DNA from: Archegozetes longisetosus
Taxonomy: Eukaryota; Arthropoda; Arachnida; Sarcoptiformes; Trhypochthoniidae
DNA length: 64,000 nucleotides
Assembly (NCBI GenBank): GCA_018873245.2
Contig: JAEMBT020000008.1
Span: 8,338,238 to 8,402,237 of the forward strand
Direction of reading: 5' to 3'
Part shown: positions 37,401 to 43,189 of the stretch, piece after piece
How positions within the stretch are numbered: position 1 is the stretch's first letter
Layout of the letters: every line of letters begins with the position of its first letter
Position numbers and translations under genes: made by a program
Notes under the pieces: generated by a model
Databases searched by the model: none
The model's input: only the letters and a program-made list of their open reading frames with translations
What the model was told of the DNA's origin: nothing

Positions 37401-40400
37401 GAAAATGTTATTAATGGACAGCTACCAAGAAGATGCTTGATATTCTTTGTCTCCAACGAGAGTTTGAATGGTTCTTTTAAAAAGAATCCCTATTATTTTC
37501 ATCATTATGACTTGAATTTCATAGCTTGCTTCCAAAATAGTATTCAGTATCCAAGAAGAGGCTTCCAACCAGACTTTGACAACGGAATATATTCTAGAGA
37601 GTATTTGGAGTTTTACAGAGCTCTTAATCAGATATCAACCGATTGTCACACGACCATATCTCTAGATGAATGGGCTAAAGGAAGAACTATTTTTGGTTTC
37701 AATTTCTCCCCAGATCAATCTGATGGGTGTGGTATTGATAGTCATATAAGTCCTATTAATCACGGCACAATGCGTATCGAAGTTCATTTTAAGAGACCAC
37801 TCCCGGAAACAATAAATGTTCTCATTTATTCAGAATTTGATAATTTAATTACGATACCAGAAGATAGAAATGCTATTCTAGATTTCCATTAAATGGATAC
37901 AACTTTAATCAATAGTCTCTTATCCAATGAGGCATCATTTGTGGGTACTTTTGCAAGAGATTTATTACCGCCGGTGAGACGAGGAAAAAAATCAGCCCTA
38001 ATTGTTAACACTGATACCTCAGATAAGGGTGGAGAGCATTGGGTTGCAATGATTTTTGAGGAGGATGGTACTGGAGAATACTTTGATTCATACGGATTGC
38101 CACCACTTCATGAAGAATTCATTATTTATATGGAAGATAATTGTCCACTTGGTTGGGGGTTTAATAGAATGACTTTACAGTGTTTGACATGCATAACTTG
38201 TGGTCACTATTGTGTTCTTTATGTAAAACTAAGACTATTGGGTTATTCTTACTGCGATTTTCTATCTCTATTCTCATTTGATAAAAATAATAATGAATTT
38301 TTAATAAAAAATCTTGTAAATGCATTGATTTCGGGGAAAATAAAATGATTAACAATTGAGCTAATTTTATATCAATTTTATGAATAGACTGTATTACTCA
38401 GGTCTAGAATCCCTCTCAGGTCTAGAGTGCTCAGGTCTAGAATCCCTCTCAGGTCTAGAGCGCTCCGGTCCAGAAGCACATATCTACTACTAGCGCACAT
38501 TTACAATGACTTAATTTCTATTAGCGAACGTGATTGACAACAATACTTGTTTGAAACTGAACCCTCAAGTCTAAGATAGAACTTACATTTGATGACCGAA
38601 AGTGTGCACCACTGAGACTTCTTCCATCTGGAGGCCAAAAGCCATTTCTGAACTTTTTTCACTAAAAGAGCCAAATTTTCAGGGTCTGATTTCATAATCT
38701 GATCAAATTCAGCGAACTTTCCAGGTCTGAAAAACACTTTCGTCGACCCAAACTTAAAGTCGTTCTCATTTAGACCCAACGCTTTAAACAGAGCCCTACA
38801 GAACAGTCTCGAGTCAAGTCGAGCCAACTCGGGCGGCAAATACCGCGAGTACATGGAGTAGAGATCAGCAAAAGCAGCTCGAGAGGGGTATCCCATTTGC
38901 ATGAGTTCAAGGACTGATGTCATACCGGAACATCTCAATTGGGATAAGATGTGAGACCCTTCGAACTGATGTGCGATCATGTTCAGATTCGGTTTAATAC
39001 ACCGAATAAAATGAGTTCCTGTCGAATTCAGTTTCGACATCAAGTCTGCTAATTGTGACCGAAATTCACCCCCCACTGAAACAAAAGCTAGTTTTCCACT
39101 AGAATTAGACTTTGATTTATTGTTTATGTTATTGTTATTAATGTTGAGGTTATTGTAGTTTCCGTTTTGGTTATTATTCAGGTTCTTGTCCGAAGTGAAT
39201 AATGATTTCAATAATTGATTGTTGGCGTCGAGCATAAGACTCTCGAGTGATGCGTGAAGTGCGTCATTGTTTTTCTCAATAAAAGCGATTGTTTCATAAC
39301 AAACCGCACCCGCAAAGTGTCTAATATGAAAAAAATTTCATTAAACCTCAGATTCATACAAATTCAATACAAGTATTTTCAGCTGTAAAACATAAATATG
39401 AAACACTTTTTCATCTGAAGGAAGTTGTTTTCGAGTTATAGTCATCTGACGATATCTGAACTCTCTCTGTTTGTATTACTTTTGTTTGATTGAAAACACT
39501 TTTGAATATAGTTGAGTGAAGGTCAAACTTATCATTCACTACTTGAGTTAAGCACAGACGTCACTTCTAATAATAATCACTTATTTATGAGAAATAACTG
39601 CTTAAAGTCAAGTTAAATTATTTAATAGTAATCCAACTGTTTATCTATTAACTTTAGCACATTTTTATCGCACTCTTTTGCTTTTCACTTAAACTGTATC
39701 TTAAAATCAGCTTCTATCAGATTAAATACCTTTCTAACCAGTATTTCAATATAACGAATTATGATCAGAAACACTACGAATAGGTGGCACAAAACTTATT
39801 TGTAGCTCGAAAATCACTTCATTTCGACCAAAATATTCTTTCAAAATTGGGCTCTTAGGGCTGAAAATACCAGTAAACACCAGAATAAATAATAAAACAA
39901 CTGCATACCTAATAAGGAACCCCTCGTCATCTCTGATCTCCCGGCGATTTCTTAGCTTAGACTTTCGCGGAACCGCTAATCTAAAGTGATTCTTATTTGA
40001 CGAATGGACTGTTTCGGTAAAATGTGTCGGTGAAGGCTTCGGCAATTTCGACTCTTCGTCCAGTAAATCAAAAATGCCCGAACTCTTGCCCAAGAGATCA
40101 ATACAGTCCTGGTTGTTGATATATTCAATCTTTTTTAGACCTAAACCTTCTTTCTCATAGAGAGTCTGTTCTTCTTTCAAAATACGTTCGTTAAAGAATT
40201 GCTGCAGTTTTTCATTGCAATAGTTAATGCAAAACTACTCAAAAGAGTTGGTCTGGAAGTACTCAAAGCCAGCAATATCTAAGACTCCAATATAATGAGC
40301 CGAAGTGGAGAACGGAATCGATTTGTTTATAATTCTGGTGACTATAAAATCGAATAGTTTCGAATACATGGCTTTTGCCAAGGCATCCCTCGCGTTCTGG

Positions 40401-40636
40401 GCCTCGTACACTTTAAGAGGAACCATATATACTGTGCCCTAATTATTCAAATAATTACAATTTAGTTTAGGAATCTTTGGCATAGTTATAGGTTTTTTGT
40501 ATTGCTTTATGTTCGCCTTTATCCGTTTGCATAACACGAGACAATAACGATTGCTGTAATTCTTCGCTATCGATACTAATGAGTTCGGCCGCTGTCTCGA
40601 GAGCTGCCATGGATTGCTGAGTCACTCGTGAGCCTC
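19296..40636 (-). CDS. Myo6: Myosin VI, partial (7 exons; N-terminal exons not found)
   Basis: This is an unconventional minus-end-directed actin motor acting in endocytosis and cell-shape control. Seven exons on the minus strand cover the motor domain from the loop before VPLKV to the C-terminal cargo-binding domain. Exons are 40,636-40,506, 40,438-39,909, 39,320-38,587, 21,723-21,633, 21,571-20,968, 20,169-19,746 and 19,456-19,296. All splice phases agree and the borders are GT-AG, apart from one GC donor. The IQ region, the single-alpha-helix-like charged segment and the WWYAHF-like cargo domain are all recognisable. The intron between exons three and four holds a 16.5-kb Polinton in antisense. 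An in-frame TAG at 40,235-40,237 replaces a conserved Gln ([14 protein letters not shown]), so this allele or assembly would be truncated. Exons with the P-loop must lie upstream of 40,636, possibly outside the window. The family assignment is certain; functionality is not. Confidence 0.93.
19746..20169 (-). CDS. Myo6: Myosin VI exon: cargo-binding domain
   Basis: It contains [55 protein letters not shown] and [20 protein letters not shown], the globular tail that binds adaptor proteins and phosphoinositides. The acceptor is TTGGTAG and the donor is GCAG|GTATAA. A two-residue addition (RD) sits before TINTSCD relative to the usual family pattern. Confidence 0.93.
20275..20545. mobile_element. 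Foldback MITE in a myosin VI intron
   Basis: ATGATAGCGCTTTCCAACAA and TGCGCTATCATGAATGCG are inverted outer words. AGGCACTAGAGGACAAGAAT and ATTGTGTCCCTTAATGC, and GACTATACTGTTGTATC and GATACGACAGTATAGTT, are inverted inner words. It is non-coding. Confidence 0.5.
20968..21571 (-). CDS. Myo6: Myosin VI exon: three-helix bundle and charged single alpha helix
   Basis: It starts [20 protein letters not shown]. About 70 residues of alternating EEE/RKK follow, including [20 protein letters not shown], the stable single alpha helix that extends the lever arm. [18 protein letters not shown] precedes the donor GCT|GTAATT. The splice keeps phase 0 into the next exon (AAV|LQHRE). Confidence 0.92.
21633..21723 (-). 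CDS. Myo6: Myosin VI exon: insert-2/IQ motif
   Basis: This is a 91-nt exon between acceptor GATTGCAG and donor AG|GTTTGA. With one base from the previous exon it reads [11 protein letters not shown], then [17 protein letters not shown], the calmodulin-binding IQ helix of myosin VI. It is too short to be called by length alone. Phases on both sides and the match to the family make it certain. It is the first exon after the Polinton-bearing intron. Confidence 0.9.
22029..22034. repeat. Polinton target-site duplication, left (AGCGCA)
   Basis: It is identical to the hexamer after the right end. The length matches the 6-bp duplication made by Polinton integrases. Confidence 0.93.
22035..22331. 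repeat. Polinton left terminal inverted repeat
   Basis: It is 297 bp and nearly identical to the reverse complement of 38,212-38,491. It is longer by one 18-bp unit of an internal repeat. Its inner half is a non-functional copy of the last part of the protease gene. Confidence 0.94.
22064..22147. repeat. Tandem TCTAGACCTGAG units in the left TIR
   Basis: Five copies of TCTAGACCTGAG are separated by AGGGAT or CGC. The right TIR has four. The unit could be a binding site for the terminal protein or integrase, but that is inference. Confidence 0.85.
22651..24413 (+). CDS. Polinton gene with tandemly repeated 75-nt exons, function unknown
   Basis: A ten-exon model has consistent phases: 22,651-22,772, 22,834-22,970, 23,041-23,242, six 75-nt exons starting at 23,307, 23,447, 23,586, 23,726, 23,866 and 24,006, and a last exon 24,148-24,413 ending in TAA. 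The N-terminal part is charged and helical, with Trp-rich [21 protein letters not shown] Lys/Arg-rich stretch ([10 protein letters not shown]) could be a nuclear signal. Then come seven copies of a Gly/Ser/Asn unit ([17 protein letters not shown]) and an acidic C terminus. Exon 1 needs a one-base frame change at an A run (22,723-22,727) unless translation starts at the ATG at 22,727. It is close to the left TIR and oriented away from it. No family was recognised. Confidence 0.7.
23307..24080 (+). repeat. Six tandem exon-intron units, period about 140 bp
   Basis: Each unit is a 75-nt exon (phase 1 at both ends) plus about 65 bp of intron with its own splice sites. The starts are 139-140 bp apart. 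Every acceptor is a TAGCAG tandem site in which both AGs keep the frame, giving an optional extra residue. Units are almost identical, so the array is recent and probably variable in copy number. A seventh, partial copy of the exon is fused to the end of exon three. Confidence 0.9.
24414..24898. other. AT-only intergenic stretch in the Polinton
   Basis: It is mostly A and T runs, with an ATTAAA near 24,458 and an AATAAAG near 24,730 as possible poly(A) signals of the upstream gene. No coding was seen. Confidence 0.4.
24899..26282 (+). CDS. Polinton protein of about 311 residues, function unknown, spliced
   Basis: The main frame (from about 25,380) has no ATG for its first 40 codons. A short first exon at 24,899-24,931 ([11 protein letters not shown], donor GAG|GTATGA) joins in phase to an acceptor GATTAG at 25,379. 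That gives a start and explains the missing Met. The middle has a Cys pair and HDC (CNGCKEES, then DEHDCKK), possibly metal-binding. The C terminus is acidic then basic ([14 protein letters not shown]). The segment around [20 protein letters not shown] faintly resembles single-strand DNA-binding PC4 domains, but this is weak. It lies between the exon-repeat gene and the polymerase, so a role in replication is possible but not shown. Confidence 0.65.
26568..30478 (+). CDS. Protein-primed family B DNA polymerase (pPolB), frame broken four times
   Basis: This is the replicase of the Polinton, about 1,300 codons from the ATG at 26,568 to the stop at 30,478. An N-terminal Cys/His-rich region (about 27,380-27,700) precedes the 3'-5' exonuclease motifs [18 protein letters not shown] and [10 protein letters not shown] nuclease-like insert ([14 protein letters not shown]) follows, then polymerase motif A (MDFTSLYP), motif B ([13 protein letters not shown]) and motif C (YFDTDSI). 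Near the end is a run of nine prolines encoded by a CCA repeat. The frame changes near 26,890, 27,028, 29,131 and 29,744, each time by the same step and each in an A or T run. The catalytic motifs are intact. The N-terminal terminal-protein region is not recognisable by motif. Confidence 0.93.
30480..30563. repeat. Four consecutive short hairpins between pPolB and IAP
   Basis: Four imperfectly repeated palindromes of about 17-19 nt follow one another: ATGCCTTCGGCAT, TATGGCGAAGCCATA, TATGGCGTAGCCATA and TACGGCTACGCCGTA. They are much GC-richer than their surroundings and directly follow the polymerase stop. They may act as a terminator or an RNA/DNA structural signal. Confidence 0.8.
30710..31686 (+). 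CDS. Inhibitor-of-apoptosis-like protein (BIR-BIR-RING), frame broken once
   Basis: The N-terminal piece has a BIR domain with [16 protein letters not shown] and the zinc ligands C50, C53, H70 and C77 (canonical spacing C-x2-C-x16-H-x6-C). The Trp usual after the second Cys is absent. The second BIR ([27 protein letters not shown], then H and C) and a C-terminal C3HC4 RING (CKICFD, then NCKHVVTC and HCPICRS) lie in the next frame. A one-base break near 30,990 separates them. IAPs of this layout block caspases and act as ubiquitin ligases in insects and in baculoviruses. It sits between the polymerase and the ATPase, inside the element, so it is cargo of the Polinton rather than a host exon. 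Domain assignment is firm; activity is inferred. Confidence 0.88.
31748..32446 (+). CDS. Packaging ATPase, FtsK/HerA type (A32-like)
   Basis: The intact frame is 232 codons. Walker A is GPSFSGKT at residues 22-29 and Walker B is HIIVIDDMM near residue 95. The size and motifs match the genome-packaging ATPase of Polintons and related viruses, which pumps DNA into capsids. The later [16 protein letters not shown] block contains the expected sensor Gln-Asn. It is preceded by a 60-bp gap after the IAP gene. It is one of the few genes in the element without a frame break. Confidence 0.92.
   Translation: MNENINSKFLKFRHPFTCIVSGPSFSGKTILVRRILKNYKDSFEIDVKDKLKVIWCYGQYQNLYKESISDDVDVKYFDYLIKPEEVLLLKPHIIVIDDMMTEMTKSSEMSDLFTKGSHHLNVSVFFIVQNIFHQGKEMRNINLNSQYMILMKSFRNSSQIKHLEYQIFGEKTKTFQKIFADATSKPFSYLLIDLKPDTPDEFRFRTRITEEELPPELKIRTRFAPHYYVRKE
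32532..32894 (+). CDS. Small basic core-like protein with hydrophobic C terminus
   Basis: The intact frame is 120 codons. It has a helical N terminus ([20 protein letters not shown]) and a highly basic middle ([26 protein letters not shown]). An apolar tail reads [20 protein letters not shown] before a terminal Lys-rich end. Similar small proteins with a basic stretch followed by GGxLPxLxP occur in Polinton and adintovirus gene sets and are compared with adenovirus pX-type core proteins. A role in condensing DNA or in membrane interaction is inferred. It follows a TATA-like TATTTAAAAG (32,492-32,501). Confidence 0.68.
   Translation: MSKSVKRTIDFLTLLAKIKDPKKRNLILKEISSDKVLFNSLSELAHNYIKGNIPVKSTQKRKLKRHARVLKALDCPKTAKCASKRKKVIEQTGGILPILIPAAAAALGHLSGAIIRKVMK
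32896..33626 (+). CDS. Polinton protein of unknown function, frame broken near the end
   Basis: The ATG overlaps nothing but starts one base after the TAA of the previous gene. The first frame gives 185 codons with a helical middle ([38 protein letters not shown]). It hits TGA at 33,451, next to an A run (33,444-33,447). The next frame carries on for nearly 60 codons with two basic clusters (KRRRMRE and KRRRKTW) separated by acidic residues, and stops at 33,626. The tail therefore looks like part of the same protein. The position between the core-like protein and the integrase is shared by a conserved unknown in many Polintons. No enzymatic motif was seen. Confidence 0.6.
33630..34741 (+). 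CDS. Retrovirus-like integrase with C-terminal chromodomain, frame broken once
   Basis: The N-terminal piece ([20 protein letters not shown], then [17 protein letters not shown]) is the typical start of Polinton integrases. The frame changes at an A run near 33,811. The rve core follows with the DDE triad in [18 protein letters not shown] and [13 protein letters not shown]. The C terminus is a chromodomain ([28 protein letters not shown]) with its aromatic cage residues present. The enzyme would make the 6-bp staggered insertion seen at the ends of this copy. Its stop overlaps the next start (ATGA at 34,738-34,741). Confidence 0.93.
34738..35007 (+). CDS. Small Polinton membrane protein (89 codons)
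   Basis: The ATG overlaps the integrase stop and the TGA overlaps the next ATG (35,004), both as ATGA. Residues about 30-50 form a transmembrane helix ([20 protein letters not shown]), followed by the block [21 protein letters not shown] short protein with a LGYxLPNPKIK motif next to the integrase recurs in animal Polintons. Its function is unknown; a virion-membrane or scaffold role is only a guess. The longer frame starting at 34,663 is not preferred because it overlaps the integrase. Confidence 0.7.
   Translation: MKTENSEGFRQKNNIGWFTDCSTPTANEVIYLSQVIVILVVMVTSLYNLSMKKGDESLWTALLTSCLGYMLPNPKIKRNSNHSDNHSPS
35004..36102 (+). CDS. Minor capsid (penton-like) protein, frame broken twice
   Basis: This is the single-jelly-roll vertex protein of the Polinton capsid. 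The frame from 35,004 begins with a membrane helix ([20 protein letters not shown]). The penton pattern starts at an internal ATG at 35,157 ([14 protein letters not shown]), with [19 protein letters not shown] as the hallmark. The helix may therefore be a separate small protein or a fused leader. Breaks occur at T runs near 35,581 and 35,939. The last piece has [20 protein letters not shown] and [13 protein letters not shown], the conserved penton C terminus. The neighbours downstream are the other capsid genes. Confidence 0.85.
36068..36406 (+). CDS. Small glycine-rich virion-type protein, frame broken twice
   Basis: It starts at an ATG overlapping the penton end in another frame. The N terminus has [18 protein letters not shown], and after a break at a T run (36,160-36,164) the frame continues into an apolar helix. 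A second break at an A run (36,214-36,218) leads to [20 protein letters not shown] and a basic end ([13 protein letters not shown], stop). The YQxGxG motif plus amphipathic helix is seen in a small protein placed between penton and major capsid in Polintons, compared with adenovirus membrane-active proteins. About 40 more basic codons (36,407-36,528) may be its tail or another small gene. Confidence 0.6.
36531..37892 (+). CDS. Major capsid protein (double jelly roll)
   Basis: The intact frame is 453 codons. It begins with a Leu-Pro-rich leader ([20 protein letters not shown]) and the capsid opening [20 protein letters not shown], then [15 protein letters not shown] strands. Position (after the small glycine-rich gene and directly before the protease) and length match Polinton major capsid proteins, which share the double jelly-roll fold with adenovirus hexon and virophage capsids. 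It has no break, in contrast to its neighbours. The protease ATG follows the TAA immediately (TAAATG). Confidence 0.85.
   Translation: MSIVSEASPVVTLPELDLYALPAVQTSVESTIQTDHRPISALNSGGHIEFVVPTSANEYIIPKEIHLNVQLRIILSKTDKSEVVANDWNNVSIVNNFMNSLWQQVDCFIGDTQITTSLQTYSIKSYIETMIGFSNDSKKSFLSGAGWFSDELWDTPHKPNTMRTKYIKHVSPSGVLPDKDREISTGRIYDLYGKLNLDIAFQGRAILGGCKIRIKLVPNPVEFYMMCSDDKIVPRTEFIEVSLNLSRARVSQDIVFAHHKALEITPARYPITRSPVTTTTINAGTLNTSLENVINGQLPRRCLIFFVSNESLNGSFKKNPYYFHHYDLNFIACFQNSIQYPRRGFQPDFDNGIYSREYLEFYRALNQISTDCHTTISLDEWAKGRTIFGFNFSPDQSDGCGIDSHISPINHGTMRIEVHFKRPLPETINVLIYSEFDNLITIPEDRNAILDFH
37893..38348 (+). CDS. Adenain-like cysteine protease (C5/Ulp1 fold)
   Basis: The intact frame is 151 codons. 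The catalytic His is in GGEHWVAM (H49), the acidic partner in YFDSYGLPP (D65), a Gln at 96, and the nucleophile Cys in CITCGHYC (C103). The Gln-to-Cys distance equals that of adenovirus protease. It matures virion proteins in adenoviruses, and the same role is expected here. The last 45 codons lie inside the right terminal inverted repeat, so a silent copy exists at the left end. The start abuts the capsid stop, consistent with read-through reinitiation or with separate promoters. Confidence 0.92.
   Translation: MDTTLINSLLSNEASFVGTFARDLLPPVRRGKKSALIVNTDTSDKGGEHWVAMIFEEDGTGEYFDSYGLPPLHEEFIIYMEDNCPLGWGFNRMTLQCLTCITCGHYCVLYVKLRLLGYSYCDFLSLFSFDKNNNEFLIKNLVNALISGKIK
38212..38491. repeat. Polinton right terminal inverted repeat
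   Basis: It is 280 bp. It includes codons about 107-151 of the protease gene, so that C-terminal coding sequence is duplicated at the other end of the element. Confidence 0.94.
38492..38497. repeat. Polinton target-site duplication, right (AGCGCA)
   Basis: It is identical to the hexamer before the left end. Removing the element and one copy restores a myosin intron of about 0.4 kb. Confidence 0.93.
38587..39320 (-). CDS. Myo6: Myosin VI exon: actin-binding loop, SH helices, converter
   Basis: It starts [20 protein letters not shown], with an Asn-rich loop 2 ([15 protein letters not shown]) much richer in Asn than usual. It continues through [48 protein letters not shown] and [20 protein letters not shown], diagnostic for myosin VI. 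The donor is AT|GTAAGT at 38,586. The next exon lies 16.9 kb away, beyond the Polinton. Confidence 0.95.
39909..40438 (-). CDS. Myo6: Myosin VI exon: relay/converter-proximal motor segment, with in-frame TAG
   Basis: The exon enters after TTAG with [10 protein letters not shown] and contains [31 protein letters not shown] and [18 protein letters not shown]. It ends at the AG|GTATGC donor. LDIAGFE is the switch-2 motif of myosins. The codon between NSFE and FCINYC is TAG at 40,235-40,237 where the family has Gln. The reading frame is otherwise unbroken on both sides, so this is one point change or a base-call error. Confidence 0.88.
40506..40636 (-). CDS. Myo6: Myosin VI exon: motor-domain segment GGSRV..SRVMQ
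   Basis: It reads [20 protein letters not shown], then [20 protein letters not shown], matching the part of the myosin VI motor just before the VPLKV strand. The acceptor (CTAAAG) is at 40,637 and phase 2 enters the exon. The best donor is a GC (AAA|GCAATA), because no GT gives the conserved joint to the next exon. Confidence 0.82.
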
Positions 40637-41759
40637 CTTTAGGTATAATTATATATAATTTATATATTTGACTTTTGGAAATTTGCATCTTAAATATATA
40701 GTTCAAACTATGGATTAAATGAATTTTTAATTTTGTAATTATTTAATTATTACAAAAGTTAAAAATGTGATAGTTTATGAATTTTTTCGCCTGTTTAAAG
40801 AGTTGAATCTTATACTGGATAAAAAGTCTGTAAATAATTGGTTTGTGTGAAAAAAGTTGAAAAGTATTTAATTAATTGATAGCCAAAAGAGAATAAGTCG
40901 AACCCGTTTCTGATGATTTAGGATCTAAAGAATGATCAAAAATAATCAAAAAATTAAAATAAATTCATGCAATTATTCTGAACATTGAGTCCTAACTGTT
41001 GTTAGTATTGAACTGTTTGAAGACACAGACCGTTCTGTTAGTGATATTTAATTATCTTTTTGAAAAGCACATTAAATTTTCGATCGAAATCATTAGTAAA
41101 AACATAAAAAAATCGCTAAGACAGAAAAGCTTCAAAACCCATCAACCAAACAGTGGTTGAACTAGACTTTACGTGGCTAGAGATTTTCGATATAAACTGT
41201 TATGCAGATATAAATCCTCTGATTTTAAATCAGTTTTTAATTCTTTTAAAATAGCTTGTCGAACAGTTATCTTTAAAATGCTTTATATTTTATGTAATGT
41301 TTTACTAACGCTTTCAAGGTTATCATTGTATTAACGTTTGCTATGAAATGCGGCTCATATTTTAAAAGAATAACAATTCAGATCTATTTTGTTTATATAA
41401 GATATGTTAAAAAACTGGTAGAGAGTCAGTCTTTAGGCGGAGACCTCGAGGAGAGAATCTCATTATGCCTCTAAGTGAAAGCGAAAAAGTATTAGAAAAA
41501 AGTAAAAAATCTTTAAATATGTTTAAAACATTTTTATATATCAATCAAATAATGAAATCACGTCTAAACCCTATGTTATATTTCTTTATCTAATTGTTAT
41601 TAAGTATTATTTTAAATATTTATCATTTTTAAGAAAATAAAAGATTGCAATCAAACAAAGTGTAATATCACTAAGATTTTAAAAGAATATTTGTTTCAGA
41701 ATTCTGAATAAATAGCTAATTTTAGTCCCCAGTTATGCGTTTAGGTTTATGAGCTCTAA
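40637..41759. other. Myosin VI intron or upstream region
   Basis: No further myosin exon was recognised. A single copy of the ACTTTACGTGGCTAGAGATT repeat lies at about 41,166. Confidence 0.4.
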
Positions 41760-42180
41760 CCAGAACGGCATAACAAAACTTTTTATATAAATAAACTATA
41801 GCTTAAGCTGATTTCAGATATAAATTTTATTTATCGCAAATGACCAGAACATTGGTAAAAAAATTCCTGAAAAATCGACTAGACTTTACGTGGCCACAAA
41901 TTTTTCAAATAAGCTTTGTATAGAAATAAACTACAACTCAAGCTGATTTCAGATATATAAGTTTTATTCGCCGCAAGTGACTAGAACATCAATAAAAAAA
42001 ATTCCCGAAAAGTCGACTAGAATTTACATGGCCAGAGATTTTCGATATAAGCTTTCTATATAAAGAAACTAGAACTCAAGCTGAGTTCAAATATATAAAT
42101 TTCATTTGCCGCAAATGACTAGAACATTGGTGAAAAAATTCAGAATAGTCAAGTATATAGAAAATTACCGTAAAATAAAT
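41760..42180. repeat. Tandem repeat, period about 136 bp, three copies
   Basis: Blocks with GACTAGACTTTACGTGGCC, AACTCAAGCTGATTTCAGAT and GCCGCAAATGACTAGAACAT recur at spacings of 136-137 bp. They diverge by 10-20%. Partial copies occur near 41,166 and, inverted, at about 43,080-43,190. Confidence 0.7.
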
Positions 42181-43185
42181 TTATGGAATCAAGTTTCAAC
42201 TCAAACCGATTGAAATGAACAAAATTTCACTGTTCTGATAATATATTTTAATGAAACTTAAAAAGATAATAAAATAATGGAAAAATGAGAGAACTAAGAT
42301 CCTACGGGACCTTGATCTAAATAGTATCTCGGTATAAAAATATATTTTGAATAAGGTCTTGACAAGGACGAAAGGATTATGGAGTAACGTAGCCTAATGT
42401 GAAATTTCTCGTCTAATATAGATTAATACTGATATTATAAGCAATATATCATTGATAGCCTTTTAAAAACACTGTAATAGTTGTTATTATTAAGACGTTA
42501 TTTTTGCTGGCTTATTTTAGCTGGGTTACTTTGACCCGACACGGAGAATTTCCAATCAGCTTTCAACATGCTAAGCCGAACCTATTGTTTATTGAAGCAA
42601 CTGAGCATTGTCTGAGCGATGCCCAGTGCATCCCCTATGGCGCTTCCAATGACACATTTAAGCCTGACTTTACATTTATTGGCCAAGATCTTTAACTTAG
42701 TTTATATTTATAAGCCATATTCCGCCATTACCTCAAGAAAACGGTTCCCGGATCTTGTGATCGTGAAACTATACAGATCTAGTTTAGTACTTTACATCAG
42801 TAACGCTATGTTATTTCATGATTTTTTCGTCCTTGTCAAGAACTTATTCAAAATACACATGCTATTTATACCGAGGTGCTATTTAGATCAAGGTCCCGTA
42901 GGATCTTGTTCTCTCATTTTTCCATTATTTTATTATTTTTTAAGTTTCATTAAAATATATTATCAGAACAGTGAAATTTTGTTCATTTCAATCGGTTTGA
43001 GTTGAAACTTGATTCCATAAATTTATTTTACGGTAATTTTCTATATACTTGATTATTCTGAATTTTTTCACCAATGTTCTAGTCATTTGCGGCAAATGAA
43101 ATTTATATATTTGAACTCAGCTTGAGTTCTAGTTTCTTTATATAGAAAGCTTATATCGAAAATCTCTGGCTACGTAAAGTCTAGT
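42040..43185. repeat. Large inverted repeat (arms over 300 bp)
   Basis: The left arm at about 42,040-42,380 (GGAATCAAGTTTCAACTCAA, AGATCCTACGGGACCTTGAT) recurs inverted at about 42,815-43,185 (ATCAAGGTCCCGTAGGATCT, TTGAGTTGAAACTTGATTCC). The loop of about 430 bp has short open frames without family signature. The arms are close to identical, so the structure is young or kept by gene conversion. Confidence 0.75.
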
Positions 43186-43189
43186 TCAA

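Larger units (their letters stand above)
22035..38491 (+). mobile_element. Complete Polinton/Maverick inserted in a myosin VI intron
   Basis: The element is 16,457 bp. It begins AGTAGTAGATATGTGC and ends with the reverse complement. Its inverted repeats are 297 bp on the left and 280 bp on the right, and a 6-bp target duplication AGCGCA is present on both sides. These are the defining marks of Polintons: 5'-AG ends, 6-bp duplication, self-encoded polymerase and integrase. All recognised genes lie on the plus strand, opposite to the host gene. The gene order is exon-repeat gene, unknown protein, pPolB, IAP, ATPase, basic core-like protein, unknown acidic/basic protein, integrase, small membrane protein, penton, small glycine-rich protein, major capsid and protease. 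Confidence 0.96.

Noticed and set aside
38161..38355. Minus-strand frame over the protease end
   Set aside because: It is the shadow of the protease and TIR, without a family signature.
42504..42695. Coding frame in the loop of the inverted repeat
   Set aside because: No family signature; composition and length fit a chance frame.
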